Origin: an uncultured Eubacteriales bacterium
GTDB taxonomy: Bacteria; Bacillota; Clostridia; Oscillospirales; Acutalibacteraceae
Direction of reading: 5' to 3'
Length of the DNA: 43,221 bases
Assembly (NCBI GenBank): GCA_934525065.1
Contig: CAKSYX010000013.1
Coordinates: 1-43,221, forward strand
Shown here: positions 1-7,210 of the stretch, piece by piece
How positions within the stretch are numbered: the first letter of the stretch is position 1
Layout of the letters: each line of letters starts with the position of its first letter
Made by a program: the position numbers and the translations under genes
Notes under the pieces: model-generated
What the model saw: the letters and a program-made list of their open reading frames with translations, nothing else
The model's database searches: none
Told to the model about the DNA's origin: nothing

Positions 1-59
1 TTTTTGCCCACTCGCGGTATCTACATACAGCTTCGGGGCAAAGAAAACGCTTTCTGCAT

Positions 60-76
60 CTAAATGCGACAGCCCC
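60..76 (-). repeat. 17-bp IS-end-like motif, copy 1
   Basis: Read on the minus strand this is GGGGCTGTCGCATTTAG, identical over 17 bases to 36810-36826 on the plus strand. GGGGCTGTCGCA-type ends resemble terminal inverted repeats of some transposable elements. Here the element interior would extend to lower coordinates, out of the window. No transposase is visible. The rest of positions 1-100 shows no gene I can support. Confidence 0.4.
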
Positions 77-102
77 TGCTTTTTGTCAGGATGAAAAGGC
101 AC

Positions 103-138
103 AAAAAAATGCACCCGCATCGGAGGGTGCATTTTTTG
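103..138 (-). terminator. Intrinsic terminator of the aconitase X operon
   Basis: The arms 104-116 and 125-137 are perfectly complementary (13 bp, including TGCACCC/GGGTGCA) around an 8-nt loop. On the minus strand the stem ends in a run of T. It lies 14 bases past the stop codon of the small subunit gene. A/T runs on both sides mean it could also work in the other direction. Confidence 0.85.
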
Positions 139-151
139 TTTTCTTTATGAA

Positions 152-598
152 TCAGTCGTCAACAACAACCGTTCCGTCTTCCTTAACGGTAACCTTCATG
201 CCGGTCTTGACGTAGTCAAGGAACTCATCTCCAAGGCAGTCAACAACGGGCATCTTGATGTCGTCGATCCAAACCTCGGCAAGCACTGCGCCTGCCGCTG
301 CAAGGGAGTCGATGTGATTCGCAAAAAGCAGGCAGGCCGGCTGGCGCTTCATTGCGCAGGCGCAATAGAGAACAAGGCCGCCGGTCGTTGAGCCAATAGT
401 CTGCGGAAGGCAAAGGGCAACGCCTGCGAGGGGCTTTTTATAGATATCCGGGTTGTTCTGGTCGCCGCACTTGGCTTCCTTGTCGCCAAACTGGAGCGAT
501 TTCTGGAACGAAGCGAGGGTGTTGAAGCCGCCGTGAGAAACGAGTGCTTCGGCTGTGACGGTTCCGGGGGTTACGATTCTTCCTTTAAACTCTTTCAT
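152..598 (-). CDS. Aconitase X swivel domain, small subunit (DUF126)
   Basis: The 148-residue protein matches the small subunit of two-subunit aconitase X (AcnX/DUF126), the swivelling domain that closes over the active site held by the large subunit. The glycine-rich segment GSTTGG near residue 70 is typical and follows a conserved LCLPQTI stretch. The ATG overlaps the large-subunit stop as TAATG, so the two are translationally coupled and probably made in equal amounts. AcnX enzymes are hydro-lyases acting on small acids or hydroxyproline. Known bacterial members include cis-3-hydroxy-L-proline dehydratase, and archaeal ones act on phosphomevalonate. No neighbouring gene points to a substrate. 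The family assignment is firm, the substrate is unknown. Confidence 0.85.
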   Translation of the reverse strand: MKEFKGRIVTPGTVTAEALVSHGGFNTLASFQKSLQFGDKEAKCGDQNNPDIYKKPLAGVALCLPQTIGSTTGGLVLYCACAMKRQPACLLFANHIDSLAAAGAVLAEVWIDDIKMPVVDCLGDEFLDYVKTGMKVTVKEDGTVVVDD

Positions 599-1881
599 TA
601 TTTGCTTCCTCCCTTGGTGATCTGAACGAGAATCTCGTCATCGGTGTAATAGCGCGCTGTGGTGTAGGTACGAAGCTTGTTTGAAGAAGTGATTACCGGC
701 ATTTTCGCGCAAAGCGGATTGTTCATATACATGAGCGGGCAGATGTAAGAGGTAACAACGCCTGTCTCTCTGAGACGGGGTGCATATGTTGTTTTGTTGA
801 ACTGCTTGAGTACGCCCGGAGCGGCGGTGAAAACGGTCGGAATAACAACCTTTTTGTTGCCGTATTTCTTGAGTGAAGCCTCAACCCTGTCTGTCCAGTC
901 CTTGAGCTGCCGGAGCGACATATGAGGACAGCCCATGAAGCAAAGCTTTGGCTTTGCGTTTTTGTCCTTCCAAATTACGGGATAGCTTTCCTTAACTCTT
1001 TCAAGCTCTGCATCATCAATAACATATTCCTTTACGTTTTCGGCAAGGAGCTTTTCACCCAGAAGCTTTGCTTCCGGGGTGAGGTTTTCAATGTGATAAA
1101 GGCCGACCGCGCCGTTTGAAGCGGTTGCTGCGCCGAAGTCCTTGAGATAGGTGCAGGCTTCATCGGTGAGCTCAGTTCCGAGCCACTTGTCAAGTCCCTT
1201 GACAAACGGAACGTCCTCCATAACCTTCATGCCGATTGCGGAGCCGAGAAGCTGAGCCTCCGGCTTCTTTTCGGTTTCGATTTTGATTACCCACGTTGCT
1301 TTTCTTCCTTCATCGGTGAGAAGGCCGAAACAGGGAACATAGCCGACGATCGAACCCATGATGTCCATGATTCCGGAGTTGCGGTTGCAGCGTGCGCCGA
1401 GGACGGAGTTTGCATAAACAACGGCGGAGGATTCCGACCAGCTGAGAATGTCGCCCATGTTGGGTTTGTTGCCGACTTCGTCCATGTAGCAGGTGCAGGT
1501 GAAAGCGTCTTTGTCCATAAGGCCGAGCTTTTTGAGCTGACATTCATAAAAGTCCTGTTTGTTATACATGAATTTTTTGAAGATGAGGTTCTGAAGCGGA
1601 TTCTTCGGAACGTTGGGGTCGAGCGGACGGGGGTCAGCCGAAAATTCCTGGCCGGATTTAACGCCTGCTTCAATGAGGGTATTCATGAGGTCATAAACCG
1701 GTTGCAGAACGCCGAGGCCGAAGGAAGTTACAAGGTGATTGTACTTAGAGGTGACCGGAACCATTTTTTCGGCACCGAACGCTTCGCCGAACATAACGAG
1801 CGTTTTCATGACCTTGGCCATTGTTGCGCCTTTTGAGCCGTCAAGAATGGCCTGTTGTTCTTCGTTTAAGATCATTGACAT
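598..1881 (-). CDS. Aconitase X catalytic subunit, large (DUF521)
   Basis: The 427-residue protein is the catalytic DUF521 half of aconitase X, an iron-sulfur dehydratase related to aconitase. Visible family features are the SESSAVVYANSVLGARCNR segment (residues about 147-166, with a likely cluster-binding Cys), CTCYMDE near 130, a CPHMSLRQL segment near 318, and the C-terminal SSNKLRTYTTARYY. The start ATG at 1881 has GGGAGG 10 bases upstream. The gene is first in a two-gene operon behind a consensus promoter. Because ispH in this window implies the MEP route to isoprenoids, a mevalonate-pathway role is less likely; a hydroxyproline or other small-acid dehydratase is the better guess, unproven. 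Confidence 0.85.
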   Translation of the reverse strand: MSMILNEEQQAILDGSKGATMAKVMKTLVMFGEAFGAEKMVPVTSKYNHLVTSFGLGVLQPVYDLMNTLIEAGVKSGQEFSADPRPLDPNVPKNPLQNLIFKKFMYNKQDFYECQLKKLGLMDKDAFTCTCYMDEVGNKPNMGDILSWSESSAVVYANSVLGARCNRNSGIMDIMGSIVGYVPCFGLLTDEGRKATWVIKIETEKKPEAQLLGSAIGMKVMEDVPFVKGLDKWLGTELTDEACTYLKDFGAATASNGAVGLYHIENLTPEAKLLGEKLLAENVKEYVIDDAELERVKESYPVIWKDKNAKPKLCFMGCPHMSLRQLKDWTDRVEASLKKYGNKKVVIPTVFTAAPGVLKQFNKTTYAPRLRETGVVTSYICPLMYMNNPLCAKMPVITSSNKLRTYTTARYYTDDEILVQITKGGSK

Positions 1882-1903
1882 TTGATTTTTTCCTCCCTTT
1901 TTC

Positions 1904-1923
1904 CGTGTCGAAAATCCGACACG
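1904..1923 (-). promoter_or_regulatory. Candidate operator palindrome in the aconitase X leader
   Basis: Perfect 7-bp arms CGTGTCG (1904-1910) and CGACACG (1917-1923) surround a 6-base centre. The palindrome begins about five bases downstream of the predicted start of transcription, a position where a bound repressor would block the promoter. The binding protein is unknown. It could instead form a short RNA hairpin. Confidence 0.5.
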
Positions 1924-1934
1924 AAGCTAATTTA

Positions 1935-1963
1935 AGACTACTATTTTTTGCCTCTCTTGTCAA
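1935..1963 (-). promoter_or_regulatory. Sigma-A type promoter of the aconitase X operon
   Basis: On the minus strand a perfect TTGACA (1958-1963) is followed after 17 bases by TAGTCT (1935-1940). The predicted transcription start is near 1928, about 47 bases before the large-subunit ATG. Confidence 0.7.
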
Positions 1964-2041
1964 GATTTTTGAAAGATTTTTCACGGTGCATATGTTTTTG
2001 CGTATGATGATACTGAGCATAAAAAGAAGGGACGAAAACCG

Positions 2042-2263
2042 ATGAAAAAGCTTTCAGCTCTTACTCAGGGCGAAAATGCTACCGTTCAGAGCGTTATGAC
2101 CGAGGGGGCTATGCGCCGCCGCTTTCAGGAACTCGGCCTTGTTCCGGGAACTGAGGTGCTCTGCCTTCAGAAAAGCTTTTTTGGCTCTCTTCGGTCATAC
2201 CTCATCAAAGACGCCGTTATAGCGATCCGCGATGAGGACGCGGACGGAGTTATAATATATTAA
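2042..2263 (+). CDS. feoA: Ferrous iron transport protein A
   Basis: The 73-residue FeoA-type SH3-like protein has the family pattern around MRRRFQELGLVPGTEV and ends in a short beta-rich segment (VIAIRDEDADGVIIY). FeoA is a small cytosolic partner of the FeoB iron permease and is needed for Fe2+ uptake in several bacteria, though its exact role is not settled. The ATG follows AAGAAGGGA at a normal distance. feoB starts 64 bases downstream, and the two are probably cotranscribed. I could not find a clear Fur or DtxR-type box or a consensus promoter in the 160 bases before it. Confidence 0.9.
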   Translation: MKKLSALTQGENATVQSVMTEGAMRRRFQELGLVPGTEVLCLQKSFFGSLRSYLIKDAVIAIRDEDADGVIIY

Positions 2264-2269
2264 ACAATA

Positions 2270-2305
2270 GCCGGCCAAAGCCGCCTTGAAACAGCTTTGG
2301 CCGGC
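2270..2305 (+). repeat. Perfect inverted repeat between feoA and feoB
   Basis: Arms GCCGGCCAAAGC (2270-2281) and GCTTTGGCCGGC (2294-2305) are perfectly complementary over 12 bp with a 12-base loop. There is no following T-run, so it is not a classic terminator. In the mRNA it would be a very stable hairpin 22 bases ahead of the feoB start, and may set mRNA stability or the ratio of FeoA to FeoB. Confidence 0.7.
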
Positions 2306-2327
2306 GCTTGCAGGAGAGGGTGCAGAT

Positions 2328-4442
2328 ATGGGTCTTTCAGGAACATCGACCGGAAAAAATGCAGCGGAAAAGTCTTTTGACCTTTCAAAAACCACAAGGA
2401 CTGTTGTTGCTCTTGCCGGAAATCCGAATGTCGGCAAGAGCACTGTTTTCAATGCTTTGACGGGAATGCACCAGCACACAGGCAACTGGCCGGGCAAGAC
2501 CGTCACCTCTGCTTTCGGCCTTTTTTCCGAAAAGGGAAAGGATTTTTTGCTCGTTGACCTTCCGGGAACATATTCGCTTTTTCCCCATTCGCGCGAGGAG
2601 ACCGTTGCAAGAGACTTCCTTTGCTTTGAAAAAAGCGAGGTTGCCGTTGTTGTCTGCGATTGCACGATGCTTGAAAGGAGCCTTGCGCTTGTTTATCAGG
2701 TTCTTGAAACAACGTCAGACGTTGTGGTCTGCCTGAACCTTGCGGATGAAGCAAGGCGCAAGAATATACATATTAACCGCAAAAAGCTTGAAGAAAAGCT
2801 TGGTGTCCCCGTTGTACTGACGGATGCAAAAAACGGCGTCGGACTTGATGAACTGAAAAGAAGAATATTCGATGCAAGCGAGAATAAAAGAACCTACAAG
2901 CCGCCGTTTTTGTATGATACCGTTGTTGAAACGGCGATTTCTTCAATCGAAGGCGTTGAAGAAGTGAAAGCGCGCTTTGTCAAGGCTCAGCTTCTTTTCG
3001 GAAGCGAGGATTTTAAAGAAGAGCTTGAAAAGCAAAGCGGAAAAACGCTTTTTGAAAACGAAAAACTCAAGGAAAGCCTTGAAGAAAGCAGGTTACTGCT
3101 TTCAAAAACGTTCCTGACCGAAAGAGCACTGCAAGACAGCATGACGCTTTCTTTGCTTTCAAAAGCACAGAAAACGGCTGAAAGCTGCGTTGACCGTTCC
3201 GAGCGCAACGACAGTCTTGACCGACAGCTTGACCGGATTTTTACAGGAAAACGTACCGGCATACCCGTAATGCTGCTTCTTTTGGCACTGGTGCTTTTCA
3301 TCACGATATATGCGGCGAACTATCCCTCACAGCTGTTGTCGGAATTTCTCTTCTCGCTCGGAGAAAAGCTCAGACTGCTTCTTGAAAAGCTTCGAGCCGC
3401 GCAGTGGCTTTGCTCGCTCGTTGTTGACGGTGTTTACAAAACAATGGCGTGGGTCGTTTCGGTCATGCTGCCGCCGATGGCAATTTTCTTTCCGCTGTTC
3501 ACCTTGCTTGAAGACTTCGGCTATCTTCCGCGCGTTGCCTTCAACCTCGACCCCTGCTTCAAAAAATGCAGCGCCTGCGGAAAGCAAAGCCTTTGTATGT
3601 GTATGGGTCTCGGCTGCAACGCGGCCGGAGTAGTCGGCTGTCGTATAATCGACTCAAAGCGCGAACGGATTATTGCAATTCTGACCAATGCGTTTATGCC
3701 CTGCAACGGCCGTTTTCCAACGATTATCACAGTGATTTCGCTGTTTTTTACGGCCTCGCTTTCTTCCCGGCTGAAGCCGTTTGCCGCCGCAGGAATACTG
3801 ACAGGAGCAATAATTCTGAGTGTGCTTGCAACGTTTTCGGCATCGCACCTGCTTTCAAAAACAATTCTGCGCGGCGAAAGCTCGGCCTTTACGCTTGAAA
3901 TGCCGCCGTACCGTGTTCCGAAGCTCGGTTCGGTTCTGGTGCGCTCCGTTTTTGACCGAACGCTGTTTGTGCTTTCAAGGGCGGTCTGTGTTTCCGCTCC
4001 GATGGGGCTTTTCATCTGGGTGCTTGCGAACGTCAGAGTCGGCGGTGAAACGCTGATTGCCTATGCTTCCTCGTTCCTTGAGGCTCCGGGAAGGCTGATG
4101 GGGCTTGACGGTGTGCTGCTGCTTGCATTCTTCCTCGGCTTTCCGGCGAATGAAATCGTTTTGCCCGTTGCCTTAATGTGCTATACCTCTCAGGGAGTGC
4201 TTCTTGATACTTCTGACCTTTCGACAGTTTTTTCGGTGCTTTCTCAAAACGGCTGGACAGCGGTCACGGGAATCTGCTTCATCCTGTTTTCGCTCATGCA
4301 TTTCCCATGTTCAACAACGCTTCTGACGATATATAAGGAAACGAAGAGCCTCAAATGGACGGCGCTGGCCTTCCTTGTTCCGACCGCGTACGGAGTTCTG
4401 CTTTGTATTTTTGTGAATCTGATTTCAAAACTGTTCTGCTGA
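2328..4442 (+). CDS. feoB: Ferrous iron permease FeoB
   Basis: The protein (704 residues from this start) imports Fe2+ across the cytoplasmic membrane. The N-terminal G domain shows G1 GNPNVGKST (residues 31-39), G3 DLPGTY and G4 NLAD; then comes a helical spacer, then about 8-10 membrane segments from residue 310 on, including the gate motif CMGLGCNAAGV. I chose ATG 2328 because GGAGAGGG lies just upstream. A longer reading frame from 2286 would put the 3' arm of the feoA-feoB hairpin inside the gene. The N-terminus has roughly 25 residues more than usual before G1, still with this shorter start. The order feoA-feoB is standard. Confidence 0.95.
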   Translation: MGLSGTSTGKNAAEKSFDLSKTTRTVVALAGNPNVGKSTVFNALTGMHQHTGNWPGKTVTSAFGLFSEKGKDFLLVDLPGTYSLFPHSREETVARDFLCFEKSEVAVVVCDCTMLERSLALVYQVLETTSDVVVCLNLADEARRKNIHINRKKLEEKLGVPVVLTDAKNGVGLDELKRRIFDASENKRTYKPPFLYDTVVETAISSIEGVEEVKARFVKAQLLFGSEDFKEELEKQSGKTLFENEKLKESLEESRLLLSKTFLTERALQDSMTLSLLSKAQKTAESCVDRSERNDSLDRQLDRIFTGKRTGIPVMLLLLALVLFITIYAANYPSQLLSEFLFSLGEKLRLLLEKLRAAQWLCSLVVDGVYKTMAWVVSVMLPPMAIFFPLFTLLEDFGYLPRVAFNLDPCFKKCSACGKQSLCMCMGLGCNAAGVVGCRIIDSKRERIIAILTNAFMPCNGRFPTIITVISLFFTASLSSRLKPFAAAGILTGAIILSVLATFSASHLLSKTILRGESSAFTLEMPPYRVPKLGSVLVRSVFDRTLFVLSRAVCVSAPMGLFIWVLANVRVGGETLIAYASSFLEAPGRLMGLDGVLLLAFFLGFPANEIVLPVALMCYTSQGVLLDTSDLSTVFSVLSQNGWTAVTGICFILFSLMHFPCSTTLLTIYKETKSLKWTALAFLVPTAYGVLLCIFVNLISKLFC

Positions 4443-4448
4443 TTTAAC

Positions 4449-4487
4449 AAAGCTCCAATCGTGCATTATGCGCAATTGGAGCTTTTT
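4449..4487 (+). terminator. Intrinsic terminator after feoB
   Basis: Arms AAAGCTCCAAT (4449-4459) and ATTGGAGCTTT (4475-4485) are perfectly complementary (11 bp) and run into a T tract. It begins seven bases after the feoB stop codon. Confidence 0.9.
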
Positions 4488-4503
4488 ACCACTCAGGCGG
4501 TGC

Positions 4504-4532
4504 TTGAAAAAAGATTTAAGATAGTGTATAAT
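4504..4532 (+). promoter_or_regulatory. Sigma-A type promoter of the flavoprotein-cmk-plsC-ispH operon
   Basis: TTGAAA (4504-4509) and a perfect TATAAT (4527-4532) are separated by 17 bases. Transcription would start near 4539, about 50 bases before the first ATG. Confidence 0.75.
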
Positions 4533-4591
4533 GAACCGAATGTAACAGATAATTTAAAACGAAAGGCTTTTGCCGCTTCGGGGAGTAAAAA

Positions 4592-5830
4592 ATGAGTGAA
4601 AAAATTCTGATAATCGGAGCAGGAGCCGCAGGACTTACCGCGGCGGCCTTTGCGGCGCAGAGCGGAGCCGAGGTCACCGTTGCCGAACGCAACGAAAGAC
4701 CGGCGCGCAAGATAATGATAACCGGAAAAGGCCGCTGCAATGTTACGAATGCCTGCTCAATGCTGAGTGAACTGGTTGCCGCCGTTCCGACGAACGGAAG
4801 GTTTTTGAACGGAGCGTTTTCGCGCTTTATGCCTGCGGACACAATGGAGCTTTTTGAATCTCTCGGCGTTGAGCTTAAGGTTGAAAGGGGCAACCGCGTT
4901 TTCCCTGTTTCGGACAGGGCAGCAGACATTGTTGACGCCCTCGTGAAAAATGCCGTTCAAAGCGGTGCAAAGATAATTCATGAGCGTGTTTCATCTCTGA
5001 TAATAAACAACGGAAAGCTTGAAGGCGCAGTCTTTGAAAACGGAGAAAAGTTCCTCTGTTCGCGTGTAATTGTTGCAACCGGAGGTCTTTCCTATCCTCA
5101 AACAGGTTCCACCGGGGACGGCTATGAGCTTGCAAAACAGGCGGGTCACAACGTAACCGAGCTGCGTCCGTCGCTTGTTCCTCTGGTCTGCCATGAGGGC
5201 TTTTGCTCGGACCTTCAGGGGCTTTCGCTTCGCAACGTTGCAATCACTGTGACAGACAGCGAAAACTACCGTGAGGTGTACCGCGACTTCGGAGAAATGC
5301 TGTTTACTCATTTCGGCGTTTCCGGCCCTGTTGTGCTCAGCGCAAGTGCTCACATGAAGGACATTACGCCGGGAAAATATGAAATACATATTGACCTCAA
5401 GCCTGCGCTTTCCTATGAGCAGCTTGACGCAAGAGTTCAGCGCGATTTTCTTGAATGCGCAAACAAAAACTTCATCAACGCTTTGGACAAGCTGCTGCCG
5501 AAAAAGCTTGTGCCTGTTATTGTCCGCCTGAGCCGTATCAAGCCTTCAACAAAGGTCAATCAGGTCACGAAGCAGCAGCGCGCTCAGCTTGTTACGCTCC
5601 TCAAGGATCTCAAGGTGACCGTTTTGCGGACAAGACCCGTTGAAGAGGCGATTATAACCTGCGGCGGCGTTGACACAAAGGAGATCGACCCAAAAACGAT
5701 GCAGTCAAAGCTTTTGCCGGGGCTGTTTTTTGCCGGGGAGGTCATTGACGTTGATGCTTACACGGGCGGCTTCAATTTGCAGATCGCGTTTTCAACGGGT
5801 AGACTTGCAGGTTTGAGTGCAGCAGAATGA
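4592..5830 (+). CDS. HI0933/BaiN-type FAD-dependent oxidoreductase
   Basis: The 412-residue flavoprotein belongs to the HI0933-like family (also named BaiN/RdsA). It has the N-terminal dinucleotide-binding signature IIGAGAAGLTAA (residues 6-17), the family hallmark GKGRCNVTN (about 47-55), VATGGLSYPQTGSTGDGY near 163-180 and the C-terminal FAD motif GLFFAGEVIDVDAYTGG. Some gut members were linked to bile acid double-bond reduction, but most are uncharacterised and no physiological substrate can be read from the sequence. The gene leads an operon with cmk, plsC and ispH-rpsA, a conserved arrangement in Clostridia, which suggests a housekeeping rather than specialised role. GGGGAG precedes the ATG. 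Confidence 0.85.
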   Translation: MSEKILIIGAGAAGLTAAAFAAQSGAEVTVAERNERPARKIMITGKGRCNVTNACSMLSELVAAVPTNGRFLNGAFSRFMPADTMELFESLGVELKVERGNRVFPVSDRAADIVDALVKNAVQSGAKIIHERVSSLIINNGKLEGAVFENGEKFLCSRVIVATGGLSYPQTGSTGDGYELAKQAGHNVTELRPSLVPLVCHEGFCSDLQGLSLRNVAITVTDSENYREVYRDFGEMLFTHFGVSGPVVLSASAHMKDITPGKYEIHIDLKPALSYEQLDARVQRDFLECANKNFINALDKLLPKKLVPVIVRLSRIKPSTKVNQVTKQQRAQLVTLLKDLKVTVLRTRPVEEAIITCGGVDTKEIDPKTMQSKLLPGLFFAGEVIDVDAYTGGFNLQIAFSTGRLAGLSAAE

Positions 5831-5853
5831 TACATAATAAAGGGAGAAATAAT

Positions 5854-6519
5854 ATGATTAACGTTGCAATTGACGGCCCTGCCGGAGCAGGAAAAAGCAC
5901 AATTTCAAGAGCCGCCGCAAAGGAGCTCGGCTTTATTTATATCGACACCGGTGCGCTTTACCGCACAGTCGGTCTCAACGCGCTGAGAAAAGGCGCAGAC
6001 ATCGAAAGCCCGCAGAGCATTGCTTCAACGCTCACGGACGACCTGAAGGTTGAGCTTCGCTTCATTGACGGAGAACAGAAAATGTTCCTCAACGGTGAAG
6101 ATGTTTCAGCGGATATCCGTACTCCGGAAGCTTCGATGGCGGCGTCAAGAGTTTCCGCCGTGCCTGCGGTGCGCGAATATCTTTTTGACCTTCAGAAAAA
6201 ACTGGCAAGCGAGAATGACTGTGTAATGGACGGACGCGACATCGGAACCGTTGTTCTGCCGGACGCAAAGGTCAAAATTTTCCTCACGGCTTCGCCTGAA
6301 TCACGCGCAAAGCGCAGATATGACGAGCTCATTCAAAAGGGTATGGACGTAAAATTTGAGGACGTTCTTGCCGATATGAAGGAGCGCGATTACAACGACT
6401 CTCACCGTGCAATTGCACCGCTGAAGCCTGCCGATGACGCAATTTTGCTCGACACCAGCGGCTTTGAGCTTGAAAAGTCGGTTGCGCTCATAATCAAAAC
6501 AATAAAGGACAACATATAA
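5854..6519 (+). CDS. cmk: Cytidylate kinase
   Basis: The 221-residue NMP kinase phosphorylates CMP and dCMP to the diphosphates using ATP. The P-loop GPAGAGKST is at residues 8-16, and the CMP kinase pattern IDTGALYRTVGLNALR follows. The conserved MDGRDIGTVVLPDA segment is near residue 128 and the lid region with RAKRRYDE near 158. I chose ATG 5854, preceded by AAAGGGAG; the frame is open to 5827 but that would overlap the previous gene's end and lengthen the protein by nine residues. The size is normal for the family. It sits between the flavoprotein and plsC genes. Confidence 0.95.
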   Translation: MINVAIDGPAGAGKSTISRAAAKELGFIYIDTGALYRTVGLNALRKGADIESPQSIASTLTDDLKVELRFIDGEQKMFLNGEDVSADIRTPEASMAASRVSAVPAVREYLFDLQKKLASENDCVMDGRDIGTVVLPDAKVKIFLTASPESRAKRRYDELIQKGMDVKFEDVLADMKERDYNDSHRAIAPLKPADDAILLDTSGFELEKSVALIIKTIKDNI

Positions 6520-6568
6520 TGTACCGCTTTTCGGCTGCGGCGGAATATTGTTTTAAGGTGTGATAAAA

Positions 6569-7210
6569 GTGAAGTTTGACTTTTCCTCTCCCTTTGAGGG
6601 CCGCTGGTATAATACCCTTCGTCCTGCCGTGCGCGGCCTCGTTTCGCTGAAGTTCAAAATCCGCTCGTTCGGAGAAGAAAATATTCCGAAGCAGGGTGCT
6701 TTTATCCTTGCCGCGAACCATATCTATGCGTTCGACCCTCTGATGATAATTTCGCATTGTCCGCGGACGCTGCACTTCATGGCGAAGGAGGAGCTTTTCA
6801 AGAATCCGGTTTTCGGCGCTTTTCTCAAAAGCATGAATGCCTTCCCGGTGAAGCGGCAGAAAAGCGATAAGCGGGCGCTGGAATACGCGAAAAGGATAAT
6901 CTCGCTCGGCTGGGTGCTCGGAATTTTTCCCGAAGGCTCTCGTTCAAAGGACGCACTGCCGAAAACGGCTAAAAACGGTGTGTCATATATAGCCGCAAAA
7001 ACCGGTGCGGATGTTCTTCCTGTGAGCATTTATAAAACACCGGGTGACACGCGCCGCCGACCGCATATTACAATACGCTTCGGAAAGCTCATCAAAAACA
7101 GTGAGCTTGCCTTTTCAAAAGAATATTCGTCTCAGAATCTCAAACTTGCGAGTGAGAGCATTATGGAAAAAATTGTTGAACTCTGGTCAATGAAGCACGG
7201 AGAACAGTGA
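6569..7210 (+). CDS. plsC: 1-acyl-sn-glycerol-3-phosphate acyltransferase
   Basis: The protein (213 residues) transfers an acyl chain to lysophosphatidic acid to make phosphatidic acid, at the inner face of the membrane. The acyltransferase motifs are in order: NHIYAFD (the HX4D catalytic motif), a PVKRQKSDK stretch and FPEGSRSK. There is no clear transmembrane helix, as in other short clostridial PlsC proteins. I prefer GTG 6569 because AAGGTG ends eight bases before it; the alternative GTG at 6560 overlaps that ribosome binding site. The stop codon overlaps the ispH start as TGATG, indicating translational coupling. Confidence 0.9.
   Translation: MKFDFSSPFEGRWYNTLRPAVRGLVSLKFKIRSFGEENIPKQGAFILAANHIYAFDPLMIISHCPRTLHFMAKEELFKNPVFGAFLKSMNAFPVKRQKSDKRALEYAKRIISLGWVLGIFPEGSRSKDALPKTAKNGVSYIAAKTGADVLPVSIYKTPGDTRRRPHITIRFGKLIKNSELAFSKEYSSQNLKLASESIMEKIVELWSMKHGEQ

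Noticed and set aside
1985..2041. A Fur or DtxR box before feoA
   Set aside because: The AT-rich stretch has no convincing 19-bp palindrome of either type.
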